A stretch of 54,460 bases of DNA from positions 1-54,460 of the forward strand of contig DASYZB010000084.1 of the NCBI GenBank assembly GCA_035946615.1, written 5' to 3'. Shown here in pieces: positions 6,678-17,600 of this stretch; position 1 is the first letter of the stretch, and each line of letters starts with the position of its first letter. Source of the stretch: Verrucomicrobiia bacterium (lineage in GTDB: Bacteria; Verrucomicrobiota; Verrucomicrobiia; Limisphaerales; UBA8199). The position numbers and the translations under genes were made by a program. The notes under the pieces were generated by a model. It did not search any database, was not told the DNA's origin, and saw nothing but the letters and a program-made list of their open reading frames with translations.

Positions 6678-9485
6678 TCACTCTTGCAGGCGGAAGAAAG
6701 CCGAAACGTTGGTATCGGCAGGAATCTGTGTCTGCCATTGGTTATTGCTAAGGACTGGTTGAATGGGCGCGGGCATCCAATTGAGGGGCGGGGTGAGGTT
6801 GGTGGCAGTGTAAAGAGTGAAGCCCACAGCGCTGGCAGGCCATTGAAGGACGATGTTACCGCTACCGGCCACCAGGGACAACAAGGGGGCCAGTTGTTTG
6901 ATGGCGGAGTAGGTGGCCAAACCCGTATTGGCGGCGCCGGTCATCCAACTGGCCCATGCCCAATTGGAAGAGCACGCCCCCGCCTGGATTCGGGCCTCGT
7001 CCATGGCGCCTTGCCAGTATAGGGAGCTGTTGGTAAAGCGAGCCAGGTTGATGCCGGTCTGGTTGGGGAAATCGGTGCGGATGCTGCCGGATTGGGTCTC
7101 ATCGGCCCCATCGACGTAGAGATGGGCTGTGCCGGCGGCCTCATCAATGGCGGCGGCGACGTAGTGCCAGCCGTTAGTCGTAACGGCATAGCTGGTGGTA
7201 GAAGCGGCCAGCCCGAGGGTGCCGTTACCGGTCTCAAGAGTCAATTTTCCATCGGCAGTCTGGTAGCTATTGACGAACAGCGCGAAGCCGGGGGAGTTAT
7301 AGCCTCCGGGCTTATTAGCCCAGATGGTCTGGATGTTGGTGGCTGCGGGGTCGAGTTTTACCCAGGCCGAGAGTGTGAAAGCGCTGCCGAGGTTGACGGG
7401 GCCGGCGTCCAGATACTGGGAGACCCCATCGAACTGGACCCCGCGTCCGACCAAGCCGGGAGTGGAAAGGGGCTTAACGCCGGTTTGGGCCGGATGTTGC
7501 TGGGCGCTATCGGCATAAGGGAAGCCATTCTCCTTGAGATGCCACACCAGGTCATAACCTGGGGACCACACGGCGCCGTTGGTGGATGAAGCCTCGGGGC
7601 TGGCTGCCAGGGGATTGCCCCAATATGCCCAGATAAAGTCTGTTGGGCCTGAGAGTTGGGGTACCTGGACCCAAACATACGAGGCGCCGTTGGTGTTCCA
7701 TTCATCGATCTCATGGGGAATGACCATCAGACCGCCGGCATCGGTAAAGCGCAGGTCACCGCCTGTGGGTGAAGCGAAATGGCGATAGGAAAAGCCGGGG
7801 AGATTAGTGCTGAGAGTCACGAGCACAGGAAATTTCAGAAGCGCCTCGCCCCGAGCATATCCGGAGAAAGTAATCCGAAAGCGACTCCCATAATCTTGCG
7901 GGTTCAGGATGCTGGTGGTGAAAGAGGCGGAGGCGGGCGCCCAGGATTCCGCTGCGGAATTGGTGGCATAAAAGCGGAAGTAATAATTGGTTTGAGGAAC
8001 GAGGTTGGTCAGGACAGTGGAGAACGTCGCCGGGTTGAAGTGGGTGTTTACTCCCAAAAACCGGCCCTGCTCCCAGGCTGCTCGCGTGACGCCACCATCC
8101 TGGCGGCCCCAAAAAACCCAGACGTCGGCCTGATCATCGCCATAAATTCCCTGGGCCAACGTGCCGCTAACCGATGCGGAGGACGGGTCCAGGAGTCGAG
8201 CCGGCGCATTGGAGAGGCTGAGGCGGACGGGGGGCGGCAGGGGCTGGTTCAAAAGGGGGATGGTGAACGAGGCGAATTCCGAATCATTGGGCAATTGGCC
8301 ATGGGTTTCTTTAAACTGGGCAGTGAGCAGGCGGGCATCGTTGATGAACCGTTGGTGGAGGTAATAGGAAGCTACTTTGACATTGTTGGAATCGATGAGA
8401 CAGTAATTCTTGTTGGTTTCGTTATCATAAATTTCCCAAAACAGGATAAAACGCAGAGGCCCCCAGGCGAGCAAGCGCTGGATGTACGCGCGGGTAAGGG
8501 GCTCCTGGGCAGCGGTCGAATAGCTTCCCCCCCAGCCATATTCGCCTATCCAAATGCGCTGGCCAGGCACAACGCTGGCCTTGTTGGTTGGCAGATTGGA
8601 CTCGATGAAATTGAGGTCAGAATCCAATGTGGCAGCGCTGGCGTTCATCACGTCATAGGAGGAATAGGAGAGATAATCGAGATTCGTGACATAGGGAATG
8701 ACCTTGTTGATCATGCGCTGGTTGATATTTGTGTTGCCGCTCAGGGCGTCGAGCACGCGAACGACCTCGGCGTAGCCAAAGACGTTGACGTTGGTATATT
8801 GAACGGCCTTTTTGGCATCATCAATGGCCTTTTGCCGGTTATTGAGCCAGTTAATCATGCCCTCAATGGCGATGGGGCTCGGATTGGTCGAGGTATTGTA
8901 ATTGGGCAGCAGGTACCAATCCCCCTCCCAATGGCCGAGGTAAAAGGTTTTGCCGGAGTTGTTGTAGTTGGTCAGGAAGTAACAGGTCAGGTCGAACATT
9001 TCCTTGTAATCATCGGCGGCCTCGCTGGCGGAGTAACCGTCGAACGGCCAGGAATTGCCAAAGGGATAGGCCCAGAGGACAAAATGGCGGAAGGGCATAT
9101 CGAGCATCTGATGGCAGGAGGGTTCGTCGCGTGCCAGCGTCAAGAGATTCGTCACGTTGGATGGCAAGTTGATGTGGTACTGCTTTGAAAAATCGCTTCC
9201 GAGATAGCCCTTGATGATGTCGCTCCCCAAACCCTCAATGGCCTGGGCGGTTTCGACCAGGAGCGTGTTTGTGGTGAACTGGTACAGGCCGGCGAAGGTC
9301 TGCGTGCCGACATGGACGTTGTATGAGTCCACGGCGGGATCGGAGAGTGTTCCCGCGCGCGCCAAAGGGAGCGTTAGAAAAAGGAGAGCGAATACTTTGG
9401 TTGCCAAACGCCAACTTGTACTCGGGCCCGTCGGCGATTGGGGCAACTGGCCTGCCCTCCTTGAAATCAACAAACGATCAATCAT
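6678..9485 (-). CDS. Large secreted TIM-barrel glycosidase-like protein with DUF2341 and LamG modules
   Basis: A 935-residue protein with an export signal after a short basic/polar leader (residues about 27-44, VFALLFLTLPLARAG). Residues about 48-400 look like a clan-A-type TIM barrel: Glu187 in GHWEGDW and Glu315 in IWIGEYGW are placed like acid/base and nucleophile, and LRFILFWEIYDN resembles the last strand. A fibronectin-like stretch follows (about 420-525), then DUF2341 (RITFSGYARGEALLKFPVLV to WVQVPQL and YWGNPLA) and a LamG/concanavalin-like module (about 680-860). It ends in the lineage-typical module VLQWPASAVGFTLYTATNL to SAFFRLQE. The catalytic assignment is inferred. The neighbouring gene shares the DUF2341-LamG-C-terminal block, so the two are probably related by duplication. 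Confidence 0.8.
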   Translation of the reverse strand: MIDRLLISRRAGQLPQSPTGPSTSWRLATKVFALLFLTLPLARAGTLSDPAVDSYNVHVGTQTFAGLYQFTTNTLLVETAQAIEGLGSDIIKGYLGSDFSKQYHINLPSNVTNLLTLARDEPSCHQMLDMPFRHFVLWAYPFGNSWPFDGYSASEAADDYKEMFDLTCYFLTNYNNSGKTFYLGHWEGDWYLLPNYNTSTNPSPIAIEGMINWLNNRQKAIDDAKKAVQYTNVNVFGYAEVVRVLDALSGNTNINQRMINKVIPYVTNLDYLSYSSYDVMNASAATLDSDLNFIESNLPTNKASVVPGQRIWIGEYGWGGSYSTAAQEPLTRAYIQRLLAWGPLRFILFWEIYDNETNKNYCLIDSNNVKVASYYLHQRFINDARLLTAQFKETHGQLPNDSEFASFTIPLLNQPLPPPVRLSLSNAPARLLDPSSASVSGTLAQGIYGDDQADVWVFWGRQDGGVTRAAWEQGRFLGVNTHFNPATFSTVLTNLVPQTNYYFRFYATNSAAESWAPASASFTTSILNPQDYGSRFRITFSGYARGEALLKFPVLVTLSTNLPGFSYRHFASPTGGDLRFTDAGGLMVIPHEIDEWNTNGASYVWVQVPQLSGPTDFIWAYWGNPLAASPEASSTNGAVWSPGYDLVWHLKENGFPYADSAQQHPAQTGVKPLSTPGLVGRGVQFDGVSQYLDAGPVNLGSAFTLSAWVKLDPAATNIQTIWANKPGGYNSPGFALFVNSYQTADGKLTLETGNGTLGLAASTTSYAVTTNGWHYVAAAIDEAAGTAHLYVDGADETQSGSIRTDFPNQTGINLARFTNSSLYWQGAMDEARIQAGACSSNWAWASWMTGAANTGLATYSAIKQLAPLLSLVAGSGNIVLQWPASAVGFTLYTATNLTPPLNWMPAPIQPVLSNNQWQTQIPADTNVSAFFRLQE

Positions 9486-9606
9486 CGAAGTATCCTATAC
9501 GATTTATGTGAATAATGCACATGCGAGCGCCGATCGCGGGGGGGCGAGCTCCTGCGCTAATAGGGCAGGTCCCAGAGCCTGTTTTAAAAATAGAATTGCC
9601 GCCATT

Positions 9607-9657
9607 CGTCCTCGTCCTCGAAAAACTGGAAAATCGAGGACGAAGGACGAGGACGAG
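9607..9657. repeat. Imperfect inverted repeat of CCTCGT units
   Basis: The left arm, CGTCCTCGTCCTCGA (9607-9621), is mirrored by TCGAGGACGAAGGACGAGGA and following bases on the right, across an A-rich centre. It lies in the 309-base gap between two minus-strand LamG genes. The simple CCTCGT/ACGAGG repetition suggests a dispersed intergenic palindrome rather than a terminator, since the proper terminator is 75 bases further on. Confidence 0.55.
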
Positions 9658-9730
9658 GAGGAACGGGAGCCGTCCATTTTCAAAACGCGCTTTCAATATC
9701 GGCCCTGCGGGAGCTCGTCCCTCTCTGAGT

Positions 9731-9764
9731 AAAAAAGCGGCCGGGAATTGTTTCCCGGCCGCTT
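9731..9764 (-). terminator. Intrinsic terminator of the large LamG gene
   Basis: The arms AAGCGGCCGGGAA (9735-9747) and TTCCCGGCCGCTT (9752-9764) form a 13-bp perfect stem with a four-base loop. Read on the minus strand it is followed by a T run (the A6 tract at 9731-9736). It lies 31 bases beyond the stop of the minus-strand gene ending at 9795. No comparable structure is seen at the internal TGA at 11460. Confidence 0.9.
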
Positions 9765-9794
9765 GAGTTCAACTGGTCCAAAGGTTGGCGGGTT

Positions 9795-12700
9795 CTACTT
9801 GACTAGAACGCGGAAGAACTGTTGCGGGCCGGTCATCTGCACGGGCCATGGCGAGGTAGCATTGGGCACATTGTTATAAGGTCCTTGGGCCTGGCTGGCC
9901 GACTGGAGTGTGCCTTGAGGCCAGCTCAGAGTGAGGGCCTGGCCCGAGCCCTGGCCGCTGAGAACCACGGCCGAACTGCTGAGCCCGGTATAATTCTCGA
10001 ACGTGCTGTTCTGGGCGACGGTCATGTAACTGGCCCAGGCCCAGTTGACGGAGTTTGTGCCCTTCTGAACGCGGGCTTCATCGATAGCGCCGTGCATATA
10101 AAGGGCGTTGTTTGTGAACGCACCGAGGAAGAGATCGACGTCATTGGCAAGCGTTGGCACAGCGACCGTGTTGCCTGGCACATTGGCGCCGTCCATAAAA
10201 AACAGCACGCTTCCTGCGTTCAGGTCCACCGAGGCGCTGAGCAAATGCCATTGGCCGAAGCTGACGGTTCCAGCGGCGGTTGTCGCCTCGTTGCCTGCGG
10301 TGCCATCGCCGCTTGCGAAGTCGATCTTCTGGTCGGTGTTGCCGTAGGTATTGACGAACAAGGCGAAACCGGGCGCGCCATAACCCCCGTGTTGGTTGGC
10401 CCAAGTGGTTTGGATGCTGGCGGCGGTGGGGTCGATATTCACCCAAGCCGAGAGGGTAAAGGCCTGACCGAGGTTGACGACACCTGCATCGAGGTAGGAA
10501 GCGCCCGAGAACAGCCCAGCCGTCCCAATAATGCCAGGGGTAGCCGCCGGGGCAACGCCGGTCAGAGCCGGGAACTGAGCCGTGCTGTCGGCAAAAGGCA
10601 GTGCCCCTTCTTTCATGTGATAAACCACATCGAAAGGAGCGCTGCCGGAGACCGGGACCCAGACTTCGCCATTGGTGGTCCAGGCCAGCGGGGTAGTAGC
10701 CGCTGCGTTGCCCCAATACATGTTAATGCTGTCAGTGTTGGTTGCCAATGACGGCACTCGGACCCAGATGGACGAAACGCCGTCCGGATGCCACTCGTCG
10801 ATCTCGTGTGGAATCTCACGCGTGCCGCTCGAGTCGGTGAACCGGATGTCCCCGCCGTCCGGCGAGGCTAATTGCGAGTAGGAGAATCCGGGCAGATTGG
10901 TGCCAATCTCGACCAGGGAGGGGAAGTTGAACAAGGCTTCACCGCGGTCATAGCCGGCGAAGGTGATCTTGAGATGATACGTGTAATCGCCCGGGTTGAG
11001 AGTCGGGACCGGAAGCCCGACCAGTTCAGCAGTGCTTGAAGGGGCCGAGCCGTGGGCATTGCTAACGGTGACCATGAAATAGTTGGTGCCGACGGGAGTT
11101 CCGACCGTCAAGCTGGCGTTGGTGGCGCCCGGGATTGGCGAGCCGTTCTCAGTCCATACATAAGTGAACGGGGCGGAGCCGCCGGGCACGACAGTATAAG
11201 TCATAGGCGTGCCTTGGGTGTTTGTAGCCGTCAGGGGCGAGATGTCCGTCGCGATGAACGGCGGCCCTTGCACGACAAATATCTGGGCCTCAACGCTGGT
11301 AGCCTGGCCATAGAGATTCGTCACGACGGCTTCGTAATAATCGCCGGTGGCATTGACGCTGATATTGCTGATCGTCAGCGTGGCATTGGTCTGCCCTGCG
11401 AGCGCCACAGGCGAACCGCTGGTCATATCATACCATTGGTAAGCCAAAGGCGGGGTCCCTCAGACACCGAGGAAAAGCTGGGCAGTGGTGTCTTCGTTTA
11501 CGACGGAATTGGTGGGTTGCACAGTGATGAGCGGAGCGACGCCCGAGCCGTAGTAATGGGCCTGGACCTGGCTGGAACTCAGGGCGTAACTATACACTGC
11601 CACATCGTCGATGCTGCCAGTGAACTGGCTGTCGTGAGGCGTGCCTGCCCCGGATTGGCGCGACCCGATGCTCAGCGGGGTGCTGGAGGCGAGCAAGCCG
11701 ACGTTGGTCTTGATGCTGGTGCTGGCGCTCAGCACCCCGTCCACGTAGAGTCGCACCGAGCCATTAGGCTCGTCGCAAACGCCAACGACATGGTGCCATT
11801 GATTGTCATTGGGCGCGCTATTTGCCGTCGCCGCATAGACGTTGCCGCCGGCGTCCCGGACGAAGAAGCGATAGTCGTGCGCCGGGTCTTTGCCGCCGGT
11901 ATCAAGATTGAACTGCTCGCCGCCGTTGCCGTAGCCCAGGGTGATGATGCCCGCATCCAGGCTTTGGCCATAGCCTCCATTAACCCAGCCTTCAATCGAG
12001 AATTCGGCGCTTTGGTTGGTTGGGGTGGAAAAGTTCAGATACGAGGGGACTTGGCCGACGAAACTATCCACGGGGTTCAAGCTGCCGAAGGTAGCGGCCA
12101 ATTGGCTGGGTTCATTGGTGCTATAACCGGCCTGGCCGAGGAGCACATTGGTGTAGGCGCCGTTGAGGCCGCCGGCATAGTCGTAAGCGGTCGTGCCGCT
12201 CGTTTCGTCGAGGCGGAAATAATCCATCGGATGATCGTTTAGAACCGTTCTTGGGTACCGGGCCAGGGGGTCTGCAAGTACCGTCATCGAGATACCAGCG
12301 ATGGGAGTTGATCCATACGAATTCTGCACGGTGCATCCATAGGTGCCGCTGGTTTGGGCATTGGCAACGGTGTAGGTCGAAGCGGTCGCCCCACTAATGG
12401 GGGAACTGTTGAAGGTCCAAGCATACGAGAGAGAAGGACCCGCGGCATTGACATGGAGCGTGGGGCTGGCGCCGGCAAAAATCTGCATTGTTGTGGGGCT
12501 TTGTTCGAGAACGATCGGCGTGCTGAAGACCGACACCTGGGCGACCGTGCTCGTCACGGAGCCGTAGGTGCTGTTGGCAATAACGTAGTAGCTGCCGGCA
12601 TTGGCCGGGACGAGCGGTGAAAAGGCCAAACCCGAGCTTGTGGCGCCGGAAATGGCGGAGCCGTTTTGGTACCATTGGTAAGTGGCGCTCGTGCCGCGGG

Positions 12701-14504
12701 TGGTGACGCTCAGGCTGCCCGGCGAGCCGGCATTGTTGGTAAATGACACCGGTTGCTGGGTGATGTAAGGAGGAACGCCCGCAGCGGAATAAATCTGGCC
12801 AATCTGCGCTGCGCTCAGGGCATTGGTAAAGAAGGCGACCTGGGCGACCTGTCCGTCAAAATTCCGGATGGTATTTGCTGAGGAAGCGCTGGCGACCGTG
12901 TATTGGGGATCGCCGCCCAAGAGCAGGTCGTTTGTGGAACCGACAATATCGATGCCATTTGCCGTTGCCGCGGTCTTGGCGAGCAGGCCGTCGAGGTAAA
13001 GGTATTCATTTGTCCCATCCGAGACGCCGGCGGCCATATGCCATTTGCCGTCATTGAAGGCAAAACCGTTTGTGGCAACGTCCGGAAGGTTGGCGAACTG
13101 CAACTCGGGTCCTGGACCTGGGTTGAAATGGATGTCAGAAGCCCCCTGGCCCAAACCAAAACGGAAAGAACTGTCGCTGTGGCCGAGGATTTCCTGGAAA
13201 CGAGCGGGAGAATCGGCTGGGTTAGCGCGGAACCAACTTACGACTGTCAGGGGTGCTGTGCTGGTGGGGTTTAATTCAGCCGGGAGATTCCCCCCGCCAA
13301 TATCGACTGCGCCGTAAAAACCGTTCAAGGCGACGGCCTTCGTCGAGGTCCCGAACCCGGCGTAAGGCGGGCCGTCCACGCCCGGCGTAGTGCCCGGCTG
13401 ATAAACCCCGCCGGCGCTGGCCCCCAGGGTGCCGAGATTACTGGCGGCCGGGAAGGTCGTGCTGGGGTAGCCCGAGTTGGCCGGACTGATCTTATCATTC
13501 AGTCGATAATAGAGAATCGGGGAATCAGCCAGCACGGCGTTGGTATAAACGTTGCCGTAGGTAGCGTTTGTTCCATAGGCGGTTTCGATGTGGGCCTGAA
13601 TGCTCGACTGTGGCAGAACTTCAGGATAGATAGCAACTTCGTCCAGCACGCCGGAGAAGGGACTCATGCCGGAGGAAACCGAGACATCATTGCCGTTGCC
13701 GATCATCAACGGGGTCGTCGGGTCAGGGACATACTTCAAACCCGCTCCGTTGGCAGAAAGGTTCTTCGTGCCGGCCAGGACACCGTTGGTCCAGACTTGC
13801 TCGGTGCTGCCGTCAAAGGTGGCAACGACATGAACCCATTCGCCAAGTGCAAAGCCCGCATGCGCATTATAGCCGCTGGTGTCCAACTCGGAGGACTTAT
13901 TTCCAGTTGCGTTGGTCGCGAAGCAACTAAAATACACATAATCCTGATACTGACCCAGGGCGAAGCCTGCCCAGCCCGTGGTCTTGCCGCCGTAGTAGGG
14001 ATTGCTGGGGTCCGAACCGCCCACAATAACGGGTACCTGGCCCTGGCTAACCAGGGTGCGATTGGCGCCGTTATTGGCTTGAAACTGGGCCCACACCTCA
14101 ATCGTAAAGGGGGGGACAAGGGTCACGGCCGGATTCGGGACGCCGTTTGTGTTGCGGGGCACGATGACGTACTGGCCGGGCTGCTGGAGGCAGTTTAATC
14201 CCACGTCGCCGTCATTGGCGAAGGTGATGCCGTTTGCTTGAGAAATGTTGTTGGTGATGTAAAAGGAGCTGCCCGAGGGCTGATACCAAGCGCCGTAGTA
14301 ACCATTACCGGCGGGGCCCAGCGAGCCCATGTTGGTCGCTATAATGTTGAGGGGGGCTGGGGGCTGGACGGTTTCGTTGAGGGGCCAATAGCCCGCAGGA
14401 TTGAGCGCCTGAACGGCGTTCTGATAAGGTTGAGCCTGGCCGCTCTGGGCGGCCAGCAGCGCGAGGCATGCAAACGCTGCACCGAAGATGGGACTTTTAC
14501 GCAT
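9795..14504 (-). pseudogene. Giant secreted LamG/Ig/DUF2341 protein interrupted by one in-frame TGA
   Basis: A frame of 1569 sense-length codons starts at ATG 14504 with a signal peptide (FGAAFACLALLAAQSGQAQ). Modules in order: LamG (about 30-310), LamG (325-575), two Ig-like domains (580-740), LamG (750-995), Ig-like, Ig-like, DUF2341 (about 1185-1275), LamG (about 1290-1500), and the FFRVLVK C-terminal module. Codon 1015 (minus-strand bases 11462-11460) is TGA. The frame continues without a shift (LFLGV, stop, GTPPLAYQWYD) in the middle of an Ig domain, where Ser is common in such loops. One C-to-G change from TCA would create it. As written it gives a 1014-residue N-terminal product (11460-14504); the remainder (9795-11459) has no plausible independent start or signal peptide. 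The only terminator lies past the second part. A sequencing error is possible. Confidence 0.85.
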
Positions 14505-14624
14505 GAGCTTTAATTAAAGTTGAGGCACTTTTCGCGCACAGGATGGCAGAAGCTGTCGAAGGGCATAATCATATGTTTATATGGGTAAACACTTGGCATG
14601 AGCCGGCCTCCTCTGTAGCCTGTG

Positions 14625-17600
14625 ATGCTGATGAGTCGGCAGGTTTTCCTCCTTTTGTTGCTGCTGGGCCTCGCCAGCCGCGCTGCCGCGGACCCTCGCA
14701 CCGCCCAGCCGGTCGTCGGGAGAAATGCAGACGGGTATCTCGAGGTCTTTAGTGTCGGGCCGGATGGTCAATTGCGCCATCGCTGGCAACGGGCTTCCAA
14801 CGGCGACTGGTCTTTCTGGTTGAGTCTGGGCGGGCCGTTTTTGCCGGGCCTCGCCGTCGCCACCAACCGCAATGGCCAATTAGAGGTTTTTGCCGTTGAG
14901 CGAATTCGTCACACCCTTAGGCAAATCACCCAAACCATGCCTAACAGCCGCGACTGGACCACCTGGAAGGATCTTGGCGGGCCTGTCGGCGCGCCGATTG
15001 CCGCCACCCATGACCTGGACGGGAGGTTGGAGGTTTTCGCGCCGGATGTTCAAGGGAGCGGCGTCAAACATTTGTGGCAAACCCAGGAGGGAAGTTGGTC
15101 CGCCTGGGCCAACCTCGGAGGACACATCGAGCCGGGCCTGGTAGCAACCCCAAACCTCGATGGCCGCCTTGAACTGTTCGGAGTTGAACGCGGCACCCAT
15201 GAATTGGTTCATTGCTGGCAGCGCCAGACCAACAGCGACAGCGATTGGGCGCCATGGGCGAGCCTGGGCGGCTCCGTCTTACCGGGCATCGCCGCAGGCC
15301 GGAATGCGCGTGGGATTTTGGAAATCTTCGCCGTAAACCGCAACAGCCGGGCCGTGCAACGAATCACCCAGAGGGCGCCGAACGCCAGCGCGCGCTGGTC
15401 GGATTGGGTGGACTTTGGCGGCAACTTTAAAGATGGCCTGGCCGTGGGGCAAAGCGCCGACTTGCGCCTGGATGTCATGGGGGTCGATACCGGAGATAAT
15501 ATGCTCATGCATCGTTGGGAGACGCTTGTCGATGGCTCGGACCAATGGTCCGCCTGGTCCGGGTTGGGTCAGCGGGCCCAGCCCTATTGTGGGGTGGGCC
15601 AGAATGAAGATGGGAATCTCGAGGTGTTCGCGGTGGATGTGAATGACCCAACGGTGCTCAATCACCGCCGCCAAATCAGCAAAGCCAGCGAATGGCTGGA
15701 TTGGTCAAGCTTGGACCACCAGACTTTCCAGTACGGCTCACGCCTCTGGCAAACTGACGAGGGCCTCCCCCATAATAACGTTCAGGCCATCGCCCAGACC
15801 CGCGATGGCTATCTTTGGATTGGCACCCAGGCGGGCTTGGCGCGCTTTGATGGTGTGGAGTTTACGCCGCTGAACCTTGGCCCGTTGGGACCAAAGAGCC
15901 CGTCAATTACCGCGTTGTGCGCCGATTCCCAAAACGCGCTTTGGATCGGGGCCGAGGGCTTTGGCTTGCTCAGGTATGATGCGGGCGTTTTCTCAAGGTT
16001 TACCACCACCAACGGACTGGCCGGAGACGATTTGCGCGTCATTTACCGAGCACGCGATGGGGCGCTCTGGATTGGCACAACCACAGGAATGAGTTGTTAC
16101 AGGGATGGCCGATTTATCAACTATACCACCAGGCAGGGCCTCTTATCCAACATTGTCCGCGCTATCAACGAGGACCGCGACGGCAACCTGTGGATTGCCA
16201 CCGGCGCAGGCCTCAATCGCTTGCGAGGCGGGCGAATGGACTCGTTCCCCATGCCCAACGGCCTGCCCAACGATTCGGCCCGCGCCATTTGCCAGGACCG
16301 CGGCGGGCGGATTTGGATCGGCTCCAACAACGGCATGCTCTGGTACAACGGATATTGGAAATCATTTTACGCTTACAATACGCGTTATGGACTGTCCGAT
16401 ACGTTCGTCAGTGCCATTTGCGAGGATCATGAGGGCAACCTCTGGGTCGGCACTTATAGCGGTTTGAACCGTTTCCATGAAGGCCGCTTTTTCCCACAGC
16501 TTAACAACGAAGGAGCGCCCTTTGATAAGGTCAATGCGTTGTTCGAGGACAGCCAGGGGAATCTCTGGGTCGGTTCGCACGAGGGATTGGTGCGCCTGAC
16601 GCCCCAGCGATTTGTCACCTACACCCAGCGCCAGGGGTTGACGCATAACAATGTCATGTCGGTGCTCGAAGACCGCGCCGGGGCGGTGTGGCTGGGGACT
16701 TGGGGTGGTGGCCTGGACCGTTTAAAAGATGAAAAGGTCACATCTTATACCGCAACAAACGTCTTTTCGCAGGAATTGATTTTGTCTTTATGCGAAAGCC
16801 GGGACGGTAGTTTGTGGGTTGGAGAGGATTTTGACGGTGGCCTAGCGCGGCTTCAGAACGGGGTCTTCAGACATTATGACATGAAAGAAGGGTTGCTCCC
16901 AGCTTCTGTGCGGGTGATCTATGAGGACCGTTCGGGCAGACTTTGGGTCGGGACCAGCCAGGGGCTGTGCTGGTTGAAGGACGGCGGGTTCATCACTGAG
17001 ACGAACCTGGCAGGCAAGGTTGTGCGGGCGATTTGCCAGGATACCAACGGCGCCCTCTGGGTCGGCACCGAGAGCGGCTTGTTTGAGCGCCAGCAGGACC
17101 ACTGGATTGGGTTCACCAAACGCGACGGGCTCAGCAATAACGAAGTGACCGCGCTGCTCGATGATAGTGGCGGCTCCCTTTGGATTGGGACTGCCGACGG
17201 CGGACTGAACCGCTACAAATCTGGCGCGTTCAAGGCCTATACCACTAGCCAGGGACTCTTTAGTGACGAGATTTTTGAAATCCTGGACGATGGCCACGGC
17301 TGGCTTTGGATGAGCTGCTCAAAAGGTATTTTCCGGGTGCGCAAGGCGGATTTAAGCGCTCTGGATTCCGGCGCCTTGGAGACTATTTCCAGCGTTGCCT
17401 ACGGCAAAGCCGACGGGTTGGAAAGCACCCAATGCAGCGGCATAGCCAAACCGGGCGCTTGGGCTGCTCACGATGGCCGGCTCTGGTTCGCTACCAGCAA
17501 AGGAGTTGCTTCAGTTGATCCAGCCAGCATCAAAATCAACCTCGTTCCGCCACCTGTCTTTATCGAGCAAGTTCTGGCGGATAGAAAGGTGGTCCAACAA

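Noticed and set aside
7779-9188. 469-codon plus-strand open frame antisense to the TIM-barrel/LamG gene
   Set aside because: No signal, domain or ribosome-binding site. The minus-strand frame has a signal peptide and recognisable modules; the plus frame is a by-product of codon bias.
11460-11462. Selenocysteine at the internal TGA
   Set aside because: The site is in an Ig-like loop of a secreted protein where Ser is usual, not in a redox motif, and no clear SECIS-type hairpin was seen directly downstream.
11052-12242. 396-codon plus-strand frame antisense to the large LamG gene
   Set aside because: Composition is a mirror of the LamG codons and no family is recognisable. The same applies to the plus frame at 9822-10751.
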